From assembly GCA_013399305.1 (NCBI GenBank), contig VXAI01000015.1:6446182-6510181 (forward strand): a stretch of DNA of 64,000 bases, given 5' to 3'. This stretch comes from Rostratula benghalensis (taxonomy: Eukaryota; Chordata; Aves; Charadriiformes; Rostratulidae). Positions 13,529 through 23,670 of this stretch are shown in pieces. Position numbers and translations under genes: made by a program. The notes beneath the pieces are model-generated. The model did not search any database. It was not told the DNA's origin and worked only from the letters and a program-made list of their open reading frames with translations. Within the stretch, counting starts at the first letter, position 1. Each line of letters starts with the position of its first letter.

Positions 13529-16220
13529 GGGAAAAAAACCACAAAAAAAAAATCTGTGCAGAAGTTTTTCCAGCAGTAAGGAGACTGTAAGGAAGTGTGC
13601 CAACGATGTCAGGCAAGCTTAAGAAAAGGCCATATCTTCATTTTCCTGGTGTGTTCCTCAGTGGCTGTGCCTGGGCCGGTGGTTTGTGCCGGGGCTGGGT
13701 GGCAGTGGAGCTGCCGGTGCGCAGGGCCCAGCGCTGGCTGCTGCCTGGCGTCCCCGGTGACACCGAGAGGCGCGTGGTGCGGGAACAGGAGAGCATCGCT
13801 CTGCAGCAGCGGGGGAGAACAGTGCCTAGAGCCAGGGCTTGCCAAAAAGCCGCTCAGTCCGGTCCCTCCCGGTTCGGCCCCGGCACAGGACCCGGTTCCC
13901 TCCTTGCACACAGTGTCCAGGGCGGAGGGGCGTCCACCCCGGGGGGTTCTGGGGTGCCCATTGACAGGCTCCAGTTGGCCTCTTCACGTGGTGATTTTAT
14001 AGTCCTACCGAGCTCCCCGACTACGTGTAACCCTGCTTTCCCCCACCACACTTTCCTGTCTTTGTATCACTTTCTACTTCTTGAGGTTCTTATTTATAAC
14101 AAAAGAATTTTTTAGACTGGCTGCTTCATTTTATTAACTTGTTTTGACTATGAAGTGCAGGACGGGCGCACTGAGACACACAGCACTGTGAACACTGCTC
14201 TGCTAATTGGCTCTGGGCCAATCTAACTCATCAGAGATCCAAGGGAGATCTCACGTGTCCGTGGCGCTGCAGGGTGGAAGCGCAGGCAGGGAAGGGCCGG
14301 TGCTGAGCTGCCCACGGCATCCGAGCCCAAACCCAACGGCCCGCCTGCCGCCCAGGGCATCCCCCACCTCTTGCAGCCTGACTGCAAAATGTTTAACCAC
14401 TTCTCCTTGGCAATTGCTCAGTTACAGAATGTACCTGATGACTTTTGTTACCGAAAACTGACTTCCCTTTCTGCCGGCTCAGCGTTAGCTCCCTCCGAAT
14501 GTACATCCAGAGCTGGCTGGGTTTGTGACCAATGTGAATTGTCCCAGCCTTTTGCCAGTCCAATGTTGTATCAAACAGATGCCATCTGAATAGGAAGCCA
14601 AGCCACAGTCCATCCTGTGTAGCCACCAAACCACGTCACAAAATTAATTTCTGCAAATTTGGATATGGCCTTTGCAAAACTCAACTCTTCCTCCAAGCCC
14701 ACAGCCAAGGCACGATCTGTCTGTTTTCCAACACCGAGGAGATGTTCACATTTTCTTACGTGTAGATAGTGTAAAACAGAGGCGAATGTAAATGTTCAAC
14801 ATAAAAAGTGGATATATAAAATTGAAAGTTATTTATTTATGTAGAGGAAAAAAAATGTCTGGAGGGACTGGAACCTTCAGGGTTTATTAATATTTAAAAA
14901 TGTAGCTTTTTGTTTCAGGCATTATGTACAAAGCAATTATTTTATGGACCAAGTTTAATGTAACTGTCAATGAATGCAGAAGTGCAATATTATCCTCACC
15001 TCTCCATCACTTCACGTTTTCATCAGCCACCAACCAGTTACACTGACATCCATGGCACCTCTGTCCTCATCTTTTGCTCAGCTGCTTGAAACTTGCCCGG
15101 GTCCTTTTCCCTGGCCCCCCCATCTGTTGCCATTGTACGGATCCAACACGGAGAAGCAATTGTAGAGCAGGACCTTTATTGCTGCAATAATACCAGATGA
15201 GGTGGGTGTAGTTACCAGGAAATATGCCAATAAGTTGTTTTGGGTTTTGTTTTTTTTTTTCTTTTTTTTTTTCCTCCACCGATTCAGTCCATCGTAGCCT
15301 ACATCAATCTATCCTCAGCCGCCCCCATCTGGCACTCATCTCTCTGAAGCAAAGATCAACGTGCTACTCACTCAAAGAACAATAGCAATAGTTTAACTCT
15401 GTGTTTATAACCTGTTTGTTCCGAGCTGTTCTGGAGAGCAATGCATGTGACCCGATGCCTTTCCACGTGTATGGAAGAGGATCCGTTTGGACGCAGCGAG
15501 GGAAAGATGAATGTATGTTCCATCCTTGCTAAAGGGGCACTGTCAGGTTACAGACCTAATTTATCTTTATTACAAATAACTTGTTTGCTTTGAAATGAAA
15601 GAATATGAAGTTTCTCCTCCTCCTCCTCCCTGCTGTTGTCTGGGCAGCCATCGGTGCGGCCCCTCCGTGGCGCTGCTTCTGCTGCTGCCCACGTCCTGTT
15701 CTCCCACAGCAGCACAACGCGGCCCGCGCTGCGCCGGCTGCCTCCGTCTTTTTTTGGTTTTTTTTTTTAATTGTTTCCATGGGAATCCAACTCTGCCGTG
15801 GAGCTCAGATTTTTTTACCAAAAGCAGCTTTTTGTATTCCTGCGCTATTGGGCTAAACTTTCTACCTGACGCTGTCCCTTTAAAGTCTTTTAAAAACCGA
15901 GAGGAAGCCCGTGCGTTCCCGCCGAGTCGTTTCCCTGGGTTTGCCTGGATCCCTCAGCCAGCTGAGGTGAAATTCTAATACCAAAAACGTTTACAGTGTC
16001 CCACAGGGGAGCCGTGCCCAGCCGAAGGGTTACTGACAAACTCCCGCTCCGCCCAGCAGCCGCCCTTCCTGCTGTAGCAGCCCCTTCTTCAGGTATCCCC
16101 ACCGTTTGCTGCATTTCCTCTTAGCTCTAGAAGCCTTACGGTCCCCTCCCTCTCCTCAGCACCCTCTGCCTGTTGATACCCTCGACTGTCAATTTTATAT
16201 TCCAACGATGTTAGTTATAT

Positions 16221-16265
16221 TTTATTTATAAAAAAAAAAAAAAANTTTATAAAAAAAAAAAAAAA
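16221..16265. repeat. Duplicated TTTAT plus poly(A) run containing an N
   Basis: Two copies of TTTAT, each followed by about 15 A, separated by one undetermined base at 16245. Either a small tandem duplication or an assembly join within a homopolymer. Confidence 0.7.
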
Positions 16266-16516
16266 CCAAGAAAAAGAAAAATCGCTTTAGGGGTACCAGA
16301 CGTGGTGGGGGGGTGTTGGTGGGGGGAACCACCGGAGGGCATGCCCCCAGGGCGCCGGCAGCCACGCCGGGTGGGCCCCTGGGTGTAGGGCTCCGTGCCC
16401 ACGACTCGCTTGTGTGTGACAAACCTTCTGTACAACTTCCTTCTCCTCCTTGCTGTTAGTGCATCGTTCCAGTGCCTGGGTGTGCTTTGTGTACAGTATC
16501 GTTGTGAGTTACACAG

Positions 16517-16522
16517 ATTAAA
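16517..16522 (+). terminator. PITPNM2: PITPNM2 distal poly(A) signal (ATTAAA)
   Basis: An ATTAAA hexamer followed within 20-40 bases by a TCTGTCTGCTTTGG / TTTTGGTG tract typical of a downstream GU-rich element. It is the last such signal before the oppositely oriented ARL6IP4. Confidence 0.65.
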
Positions 16523-16630
16523 GCAATGGGAAGGCTCTTCTCTGTCTGCTTTGGTTTTGGTGTTTTTTTTTCGTTTGGGAGACTCTAGAAACAGACAAAT
16601 CACAAACCCCCAGAGGTGAGCAGGCGCCAG

Positions 16631-16636
16631 TTTAAT
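16631..16636 (-). terminator. ARL6IP4: ARL6IP4 poly(A) signal (ATTAAA on minus strand)
   Basis: Plus-strand TTTAAT reads ATTAAA on the minus strand. It is the only canonical or common variant signal between the ARL6IP4 stop codon (17560) and the PITPNM2 3' end. This implies a 3'UTR of roughly 940 bases. Confidence 0.55.
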
Positions 16637-17559
16637 GGGGTAACAGCCATGACCAGAACGTGGACACCCTCCACACACATCAGTCCTGCAGAACCCATTT
16701 GTCCTTTAACCCATTTGTCCTTTTTTGTTTGGTTTTGGGTTTTTTTTCCTTTTTTAAACAGTCTGTAGCTGTGGGTACTTTGCAGTGGGGAAAGGCCAGC
16801 TGTTTGCTTCACAGGAGCCATGGGCACGGGCCCCCAAGAAGCTCAGAGCCCTGAGGCTGCCTGGGGCCTGTGCTGCAGGGAAGGGACACCAGTGACATGC
16901 AGGAAGACAGGAAAGCGAAGCCACCCCTGCGGGCATCCCACTGTGCTCCCCCAATGCCACCCCAGGAGGAGAAGATGGAAAAAGGCAAAGTAAAGCCCCT
17001 GGGAGGACCAGTGGAGGGTGGCACCGGGAGGTGCAGAGGAGAGCTGCAGCCTGAGCAGAGCCACAGCTGCTCCTGAGTGGGTGGGTGACTGGGAAGGGCT
17101 GGAGAGCCTGCAGCACCAGGTAAACACAGGGCATGCAGATCCAGCAAGGAATGGGTGAAGGGCAGCCCCTGAAGGGAAGAAGTGGCCGCCAGCTGTGTAT
17201 TTTACACCCAGCACAGACCCCGGCCTGGCCACAGGGTTGGCTTCTACCCACCACAGCCCAAAGCTGAGGGCCAACAGCACCTCTAGGTGCTGAGCTCCAC
17301 CAGCCCTGGAAGGGGCAGGGGGGGTAAACAGCCCAGTGGGTTACAGCCATGCTGGCCCAGTCAGGAGAAGGGAGAGGAGGAGCTATCTACTGGGAGATGA
17401 ACCATTAATGTCACTCTCTTCCCAGTCAGTAACTTACAGAGTGGCTGGAAACTGCCTCTGGGGAAGCATCCTGACACGGTGCTGTCTGCGTGGTCCAGTG
17501 ACAGAGCCTCACGCCTGGGCTGGTGCTGGCAGCACCTGGCACAGCTGGGACCCGCACAC

Positions 17560-20309
17560 TCACTGCAGCATCCCTGTCCTCACCTGGAAGGCCAGCCCGT
17601 CCCCTCGGGTGGCTTGCTGCAAAGGGAAAGACACGGCTGAAGGACCACCAGCACCCACCTGTGGGAGCTGCCAGGGCTTGGATTCCCATGGTAGAGTGGG
17701 ATGGGGTCCCCAGGGAGGCAACAGAACAGCTCTGGGTGCAGCAGCTCCCCAGCTGTGCCCACCCACTCACCCACCAGCACCTCATGCTGGTGACAAGTCC
17801 CCACTACCTTGTTAATCTCCTTGTGTCTCTCCTTGCTGACGATTTCTTCCAGTACTTCTCCGTCTCCCTTAATGAGCCTGGAAGACAAGCACGGGGTCGT
17901 GAGCCATGAGGGCTCCGCTTCGGACGAGAACTCGGCGTCCCCCTGCATGGGCCAGCTCTCCCAGCTGGGGGGCACCGTCTGCTGTGGGCAGAGCTGGTCA
18001 CACTTGCACATCTCCTTCTATCTCACCACCTGCAGAGGCTTCACTACCAACCCCTACAAAACTTCTTCCTTTTCTCACGTAAAGTTTAGGTCTGGTCCTG
18101 GCTGCCCCAGGAAACTGCAGAGACATTCAGAAACAGGAGACAGTTTGGGCCTGAAAGGCCACCAGACCAGGGAGCACCTTGCTGAGCAAATCCCAAGCAG
18201 TGTCAGAGACAGCTCAAAACTCCAAACGTGAACAGCAATTTAATTGTCTTCATCACGTGCCTTACAGGGAACCAACCTTTGTTCCACACCTTCCCGAGCC
18301 CCGCAGGCCGCCTTCTATTTTAAGACTGGACTTGTCATACCCGATTCTCTTCAGCATCGTGTTTTCTGCTTGCAGTTTATTAAAAACTGGGTCATTTCTA
18401 TTTGGCAGCTAAAGGGACTTGGGTTTGATTGTTGCCTGTAACCCCAAGGGGCATACACCCTCCCTCCTCACTTGCACCTCGATGTTAAGTGGGGCTGAGA
18501 GTGTGAGTGCTTCAGAGCTGAAAGGACATGAAGCGGTGGGGTGAGGAGACCACCCCTCTCCTTCCTCTTCTGCCCCAGTTGCAGAGTCCCATTTAATGGG
18601 AACAAGCTGAATCCTTCACAGCACAAGGAACAAACCTCCTGCCTCGGGCAGCAGGGTGCTCTGCTGTCTCACAGCTGCTGGCAGGGACACAGCCCTGTGT
18701 CCCGTGCATGGAGCCCCAGCACAACTGGGTAATTTGGTGACAAACACACCACTGCCTGGGTAAGTAACACCAGGGCTGATGGGAGGGGATCCACGAGGGA
18801 GCAGCTCAGGCCTTTCCTGCTGAAGGGGACCTGGGTCCTTGCACAGTACTGCAGTGCCATGGACCAGCCTCCTCCAACCTGTGCAATATGGATGGGTATG
18901 GACAACCTGTCTCCCTTTTTCCCTGAGATCATACCTGGTTCTCCCCGTTTCAGGATCCACGACTTTCCTTATGACACTCTGCCTCGCGTCCCATTCTTCC
19001 TTTGTCATTGGCTTCATAGCCTGGATTCGGGATTTTTGTTCATCTGTTAAAACTGGAATGCAGCAGTTAGAGCTGTGACTGGGGGAGCTCCTGGCCGAGG
19101 GGGACAGCACCACGCCTGCAGGGAGCAGCCACACGGGCTGCTCCAGTTTCCCAGTGATACCCAGGGTTCAGTGATGAACCACGCAAAGGAAGGGCCACTT
19201 TATGTCCCAAAAATGACACGAGCTTTGCCAGTGCACTACTGCTGGTCACAACCTTCCATTTGGCACCTTTACACCCCAATAACATCTATAAGCATCACCT
19301 AAATACTTCAGAAACAGATCTCTGATTGTGGCTCCTTCCATCTATTGGTGAGGCTCAAAGGTGGCCACTACTCATAGGAGGGAGGAGAGTCTGGAGCTCT
19401 TCCCTGTACAGCCCTGCTTCCCTCAGACACCTCCCGTGGGTTTCAGGAAGGGTGACACTTGTATGCCCTCAGCAGGAGGGAAACACCATCGTTACCTGGT
19501 CCAGAGTCCACCAGTGATTCCTTCTGCCACTGCTCCAGTGAGGGGCCAGGCATCACTTCTCCTTTGGCTTTCTCCTCCTTAGCCTTTTCCTTTGACTTCT
19601 TCTTTGATTTCTTCTTCATTTTCTTCTTCTGCTTCTTCTTCTTCTTGTCTTTCTGTTTCACTCGCTTTTTTTTGCTGTGTCGACTCTTCTTTGTTTTGGA
19701 GTCACTGTCACTGGAGTCATCAGAAGAGGAGCTGGAGGAAGAGGAAGACGAGGAACTGGCGGATGAAGATGCTGTCTCAGAGGAAGAGGTACTTGCCTTC
19801 CTCTTCTTTTTGTCCTTTTCTTCTTTCTTCTTTTTGTCTTTTCCTTCCTTCTTCTTTTCTGCAATACATAAGCAGAGGTTGAGTGGAGCAGCTCTGGCCC
19901 TGTGCCATCCCCTCCCAGCCTGGTTTCAGCCACACCAGCACATGGAGGGGCCGTAGGGCTCCGCACCAGCCAGAATAAAAGTGGGCACCAAGTGCACAGC
20001 AACGCAACAGGCACTGATTTATCTAAAAGGAGGGACCCTCTTCTCCCACCTGGGCCCTCTCTGTGCACCTGCCCCAGGGAAATATGGGAGAACCACGGGG
20101 TCGTGGGCCTTTCCCCCACCTTCCTTAGCTGCCGCTGAGCTCGGCTTGAGTTTGTGAGACGCAGAGGTCTGCTTCCTCGGAGGAGAGCTGCTGCCCTGGT
20201 GTGAGTCCTTGCTGCTTTTCCTCCTTTTCTTCTCCTTCCTCTCCTGTCTGCTCCGAGAATCACTTTTGCTCCTGCTGCGTGATCGCTTCCGAGACTGGCT
20301 GTGGGCCAT
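17560..20309 (-). CDS. ARL6IP4: ARL6IP4 (SRp25), ADP-ribosylation factor-like 6 interacting protein 4
   Basis: Minus-strand coding exons in order: 20309-20120, 19858-19496, 19052-18935, 17877-17808 and 17616-17560 (TGA). The phases chain exactly and give 265 aa. Residues 1-20 are an Arg/Ser-rich start ([14 protein letters not shown]). About 65-84 is Lys/Glu-rich, about 86-117 is a Ser tract ending in acidic DDSSDSDS, and then comes a long Lys-only stretch. The C-terminus is the conserved block [20 protein letters not shown], then [21 protein letters not shown], ending in [12 protein letters not shown]. The family protein is a nuclear-speckle/nucleolar splicing modulator that binds ARL6. The start at 20309 follows a 3' splice site at 20323-20324, so a 5' non-coding exon lies upstream. 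Human isoforms differ mainly at the N-terminus. Confidence 0.95.
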
Positions 20310-21714
20310 CGTGCATCAGCCCCTGGAGGGAAGAGTTTATATCAGCAACCACGGGTGAAACCACCCTCACTCAGCAGCACCAAAAACCTTAAACCCAGCC
20401 CTGAGCCCACCACTGAGCTCCCAGCCTGCAGGGGTAGGTCAGGGTTACCCATCACACAGCCGTGGCCAGGCTGAATTTCACCAGCCCACAAAGGAAAGGA
20501 CAGCCCTCGCCTGCCCCGAGACCACCATCCCCAAGCGGGTTTTCCACCAGCAAAAACCTCCAGCAGGTTTTCCCCACACTTCTCATGTTTGTCCCTAGAC
20601 GTGATGACGAGAGAATTGCTGATCCCACCACGAGCAGGCACTAAGGGGCCCAAGATACATTTGCAGGCGACGCTGTGCCCCGTGGCCACCCCCTGGGGCT
20701 GGGAGTCACCAGGAGGACACTGTCCCCGCAGACAGACGCCAGCGAGGTGTGATGGATGCGGCAGCAGCAGTCAGCAGGAGGGAACGTCCTCCCCGAGCTG
20801 AACACAGAGTCAACCGCCCCATTATTTAAAATGCCAAGAGCAGGCACAAGCCAAGGGGAGAAATGAATTTTTAATATTCCAATTTGCTTTTAGAAAACAG
20901 ATTATGCATTGAGCTGGCATCCCCGTCCATCAGCCCGACCGGCTGCCAGCAGCCACAGGCCAGAGACAGTCTGATTTGTGTTCTCATTAACTCAAACAAC
21001 AAACTGGCACCCTCGGCAGGGCAGTATCGGGGAAATGCTTTCTCACAGCCACCTTCCCTCTACTGCTTTGAATTAATTGAGTGTTTACCACCTCAACGTT
21101 CCCAAGTGGCCACTGGCTCCCAAGTGAATCAGACCTTTGCTTGATTTCTAAACAGAAATTTCAATCAGACCAAAAAAATAAATAAATAAAAAAAAAAATC
21201 AAACCAACAACAAAACAATTAAGGACAGGCAGGGGAGTTTCTGAGGATGACAGTCCCTCATTGACACAACACAGCTGCTGTCTCTCACACCAGGGCCTTG
21301 CTGGTGGGATGGCATTTGGGTCTCGTGTCCCCTCCATCTGTGGACATCCACGGCAACAGGACCCTCTTTCCTACAGCTGCAGCATCGGGGTCAATGGACA
21401 CGGGGTAGGTGCCAACAGGAGCATCCCAGTGACTCCAGCGTGATGCTGCAAGACGGGGACAACCCCTGAATCCATCATGGCAGCACCCCAGGCTGGTCAC
21501 ACCCCAAACCTGGGGTCTCACCCCAAACTTGGGGTCTCAACTCTACCCTGCCACCAGGTTCGTGGCCACAGCGGGGCAGCTCCTCCTGTCCGCCCAGTCT
21601 GGCCCAGGCCCGGCCCTCGGCGGGGAGCCGGGAGCCCGGCTGCTGCGGTGGGAGCCGTCCCCAGCTGGAGGGGGCAGCCCTTCTGGATGCAACACAGGGA
21701 TCCTGCCCCACGCT

Positions 21715-21945
21715 GGCCCTTTAAGAGTTCGGTACTGGGTGTGCTGGCCCTTTAAGAGCTCAGCACGAGGTGTGCTGGCCCTTTAAGAGTTTAGCACAAG
21801 GTGTGCAGCCGCGCTAAGAACCTGGGAAGGAGCACTGGTACTTTAGGAGCCCGGTACTGGGTGTGCTGGCCCTTTAAGAGTTCGGTAGTAGGTGTGCTGG
21901 CCCTTTAAGAGCCCGGCGCAAGGCGCAGACCCTTTAAGAGCGGGG
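21715..21945. repeat. 31-bp minisatellite with CCCTTTAAGAG core (about seven copies)
   Basis: Units of about 31 bp start near 21715, 21746, 21777, 21837 (diverged, GTACTTTAGGAG), 21868, 21899 and 21928. Each has the core CCCTTTAAGAG, a variable middle, then GGTGTGCTGG. The array lies in ARL6IP4 intron 1, beside its CpG island. The unit after copy 3 is interrupted by about 30 bp of unrelated sequence. Confidence 0.85.
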
Positions 21946-22065
21946 CCTCCCCTTATCCGCCTCTTTAGCGGCCCCCCCGCCCCTCGGGAAGGTGCTACCG
22001 TCCCCTTGGTGCCCTCGGCCGTCCCGGCCGCAGGTAAGAGGACGGGGGGAGAGGGAAGGACTCAC

Positions 22066-22200
22066 CGCGGCCGGGCCCGGCCCCAGCCCCGAGCGGGGCA
22101 CCCGCCGCCGCCGCCTCACGCTTCCGGAAGCCGCGCGCGGGGCCGGCCGGAAACCGAGCCGCGCTCTTTGGTTCCGCGCTCAGCTCTTTGGTTCCGGCTC
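22066..22200 (-). promoter_or_regulatory. ARL6IP4: ARL6IP4 CpG-island promoter and 5' non-coding exon (inferred)
   Basis: GC- and CpG-rich DNA from about 21950 to 22215. A strong minus-strand donor, CCGCG/GTGAGTCC, lies at 22065-22066 and would splice to the acceptor just before the ATG exon (20322). A palindromic ETS-type site, CTTCCGGAAG, lies near 22120. The transcription start is not visible; the exon's 5' limit is a guess. Confidence 0.6.
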
Positions 22201-22215
22201 CCGCGTGGGCATCGC

Positions 22216-23264
22216 CCCCCGGCTTGAATTTTTGGGCCTGAATCAGGCGCAGATGGGAAACGCGAACGTTTTCAGCGGAAAGACGTGGTGAAGGCGACTT
22301 GAGGATTGGTTCTGGGGATCATTTTGGCCCCGCACACAAATGCCACAGCTGATTTCCCTCCCGAGGTACAGTTTAATTTTTTTAATTATTTTTTTTTTTT
22401 TACAGTTTTACAAGTTTTTAATGGGGGTTTGCTAATGAATATCTAATCTACATTGTGTGCTAACGGCACCTCCAGCCAAAGATACAGCAGGTCTGCTGGG
22501 AAGGCTTAAATCAGCACCCTGTGTGCAAGCTGTACCAGTTTACACCAGCCTTTCACAGTTATTGATGATGCAAAGTCCATACGCTGTTAATTACTGCAGT
22601 TGAATGAATGAATGAATGAATGAATGAAAAAGCCCCTTAGAAATGCGGTGTCAGACACACGCAGTTAACTTCTTAGCTTCCAGTAGAGCAAAACACAGCC
22701 ACCAAAGCAGAAGGTATCACATGGGGGAGTCTGCACTCCAGCTCCAAGGTGGGGAAAGCATTTCACCCTCCAAAGGCATCAGCTGCTGGGGGGTCTCGGT
22801 GCCAAAAGAAACCCCAGGCCTGTCTGCTGTGTCCAGAATAAGAGTTATTTTACATTTTCACCTGTTCACATACCCCAAGGAAGGGAGTTAAATGTATACT
22901 CTTGCTTTCTTCTGGGAAATTTTGCTGTGTTGAGGGTAGCTCCCAGAGCTCTGTCTCTAAAGCTCATTTCTGCTTGCTTAATGAGGTTCAGAGAATTTTA
23001 AAGGGAAATTTCTGCTCAGAAGAGCTTGTGAGGGTCTTCAGAGATCCTCTCAGCCACCCTGTGGGATCAGTTGTTGCCTGTACTGCTCCAGATGGATTTT
23101 TCTGAGCCTGGGTTAGGTAAGCCTCTGGTGACAGCAATTTCATGACATTCACAGCAGCCTCTTGTGAATCACCTGTATCTCACTTTTAAGCAGATCCTTC
23201 ACTGTCACCCAGCAACAAAAAACTCATCCCCTTCCAGGGGAAGGGAGTCCCTGCAAACAGCAGA
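22216..23264. other. Intergenic: ARL6IP4 promoter to OGFOD2 3' end
   Basis: About 1 kb between two minus-strand genes. It holds a T-run (22376-22403) and a (TGAA)n microsatellite (22601-22629), and otherwise unique sequence. No exon was recognised. Confidence 0.7.
22601..22629. repeat. (TGAA)n microsatellite
   Basis: Seven uninterrupted TGAA units. Confidence 0.95.
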
Positions 23265-23283
23265 GCAGAGGTAAGTGCAGGGC

Positions 23284-23289
23284 TTTATT
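23284..23289 (-). terminator. OGFOD2: OGFOD2 poly(A) signal (AATAAA on minus strand)
   Basis: Plus-strand TTTATT is AATAAA on the minus strand, 381 bases downstream of the OGFOD2 stop codon. It is the first canonical signal after the stop. Confidence 0.75.
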
Positions 23290-23670
23290 GTACCATTCTT
23301 TACAGCAGGACTCATGATGCTGCTGTAGGCACAGAGGTCTCCACAAAGGCCAAGCAGCTTTGGGTGTTTTTGTTGTACACATGAATATATTTACAGAGCC
23401 TTTGCAACCAATCAAAGTGTGAAGGCTTTGCATCTCCCAAGCAGTCCTCCTGCCCCAGCATAAGCCCTGGCGAGCTGCCTACCAGCTCCTTGAGCTCTCC
23501 AAGCAGATGGCTTCCCTAACCCCAGCAGGATTGGATTTGCATCACTTTCCAAGGCTGTAGCTACATCTTACATGACTTCTACATCCATCAAAGAGTCTGG
23601 TACTGCAGTCTGACAAGTCAGAAAGGAGCTTTATGGAATTTGTTCTGGAGAAATCAGGCCCTACTGTCTG

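Larger units (their letters stand above)
12290..16545 (+). other. PITPNM2: PITPNM2 3'UTR
   Basis: From the stop codon to the last poly(A) signal, about 4.25 kb, AT-rich in its second half. A possible early signal ATTAAA lies at 13036-13041; the distal ATTAAA is at 16517-16522, followed by a T/G-rich tract. It contains a TA/TG/CA microsatellite (13455-13528) and a doubled TTTAT-plus-A-run with an undetermined base (16221-16265). The short open frames here are not conserved in any way I can recognise. The 3' end is inferred. Confidence 0.75.

Noticed and set aside
16221..16265. Processed-pseudogene poly(A) tail
   Set aside because: No gene-like body precedes it. It is a duplicated A-run in the PITPNM2 3'UTR with an undetermined base.
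19658..20263. 201-codon minus-strand frame over ARL6IP4
   Set aside because: It crosses the intron between exons 1 and 2 and reads the Lys/Ser-rich exon in the wrong frame. The spliced frame matches the family.
21715..21945. CRISPR-like regular repeats
   Set aside because: This is vertebrate nuclear DNA with direct tandem units and no cas genes. It is a minisatellite.
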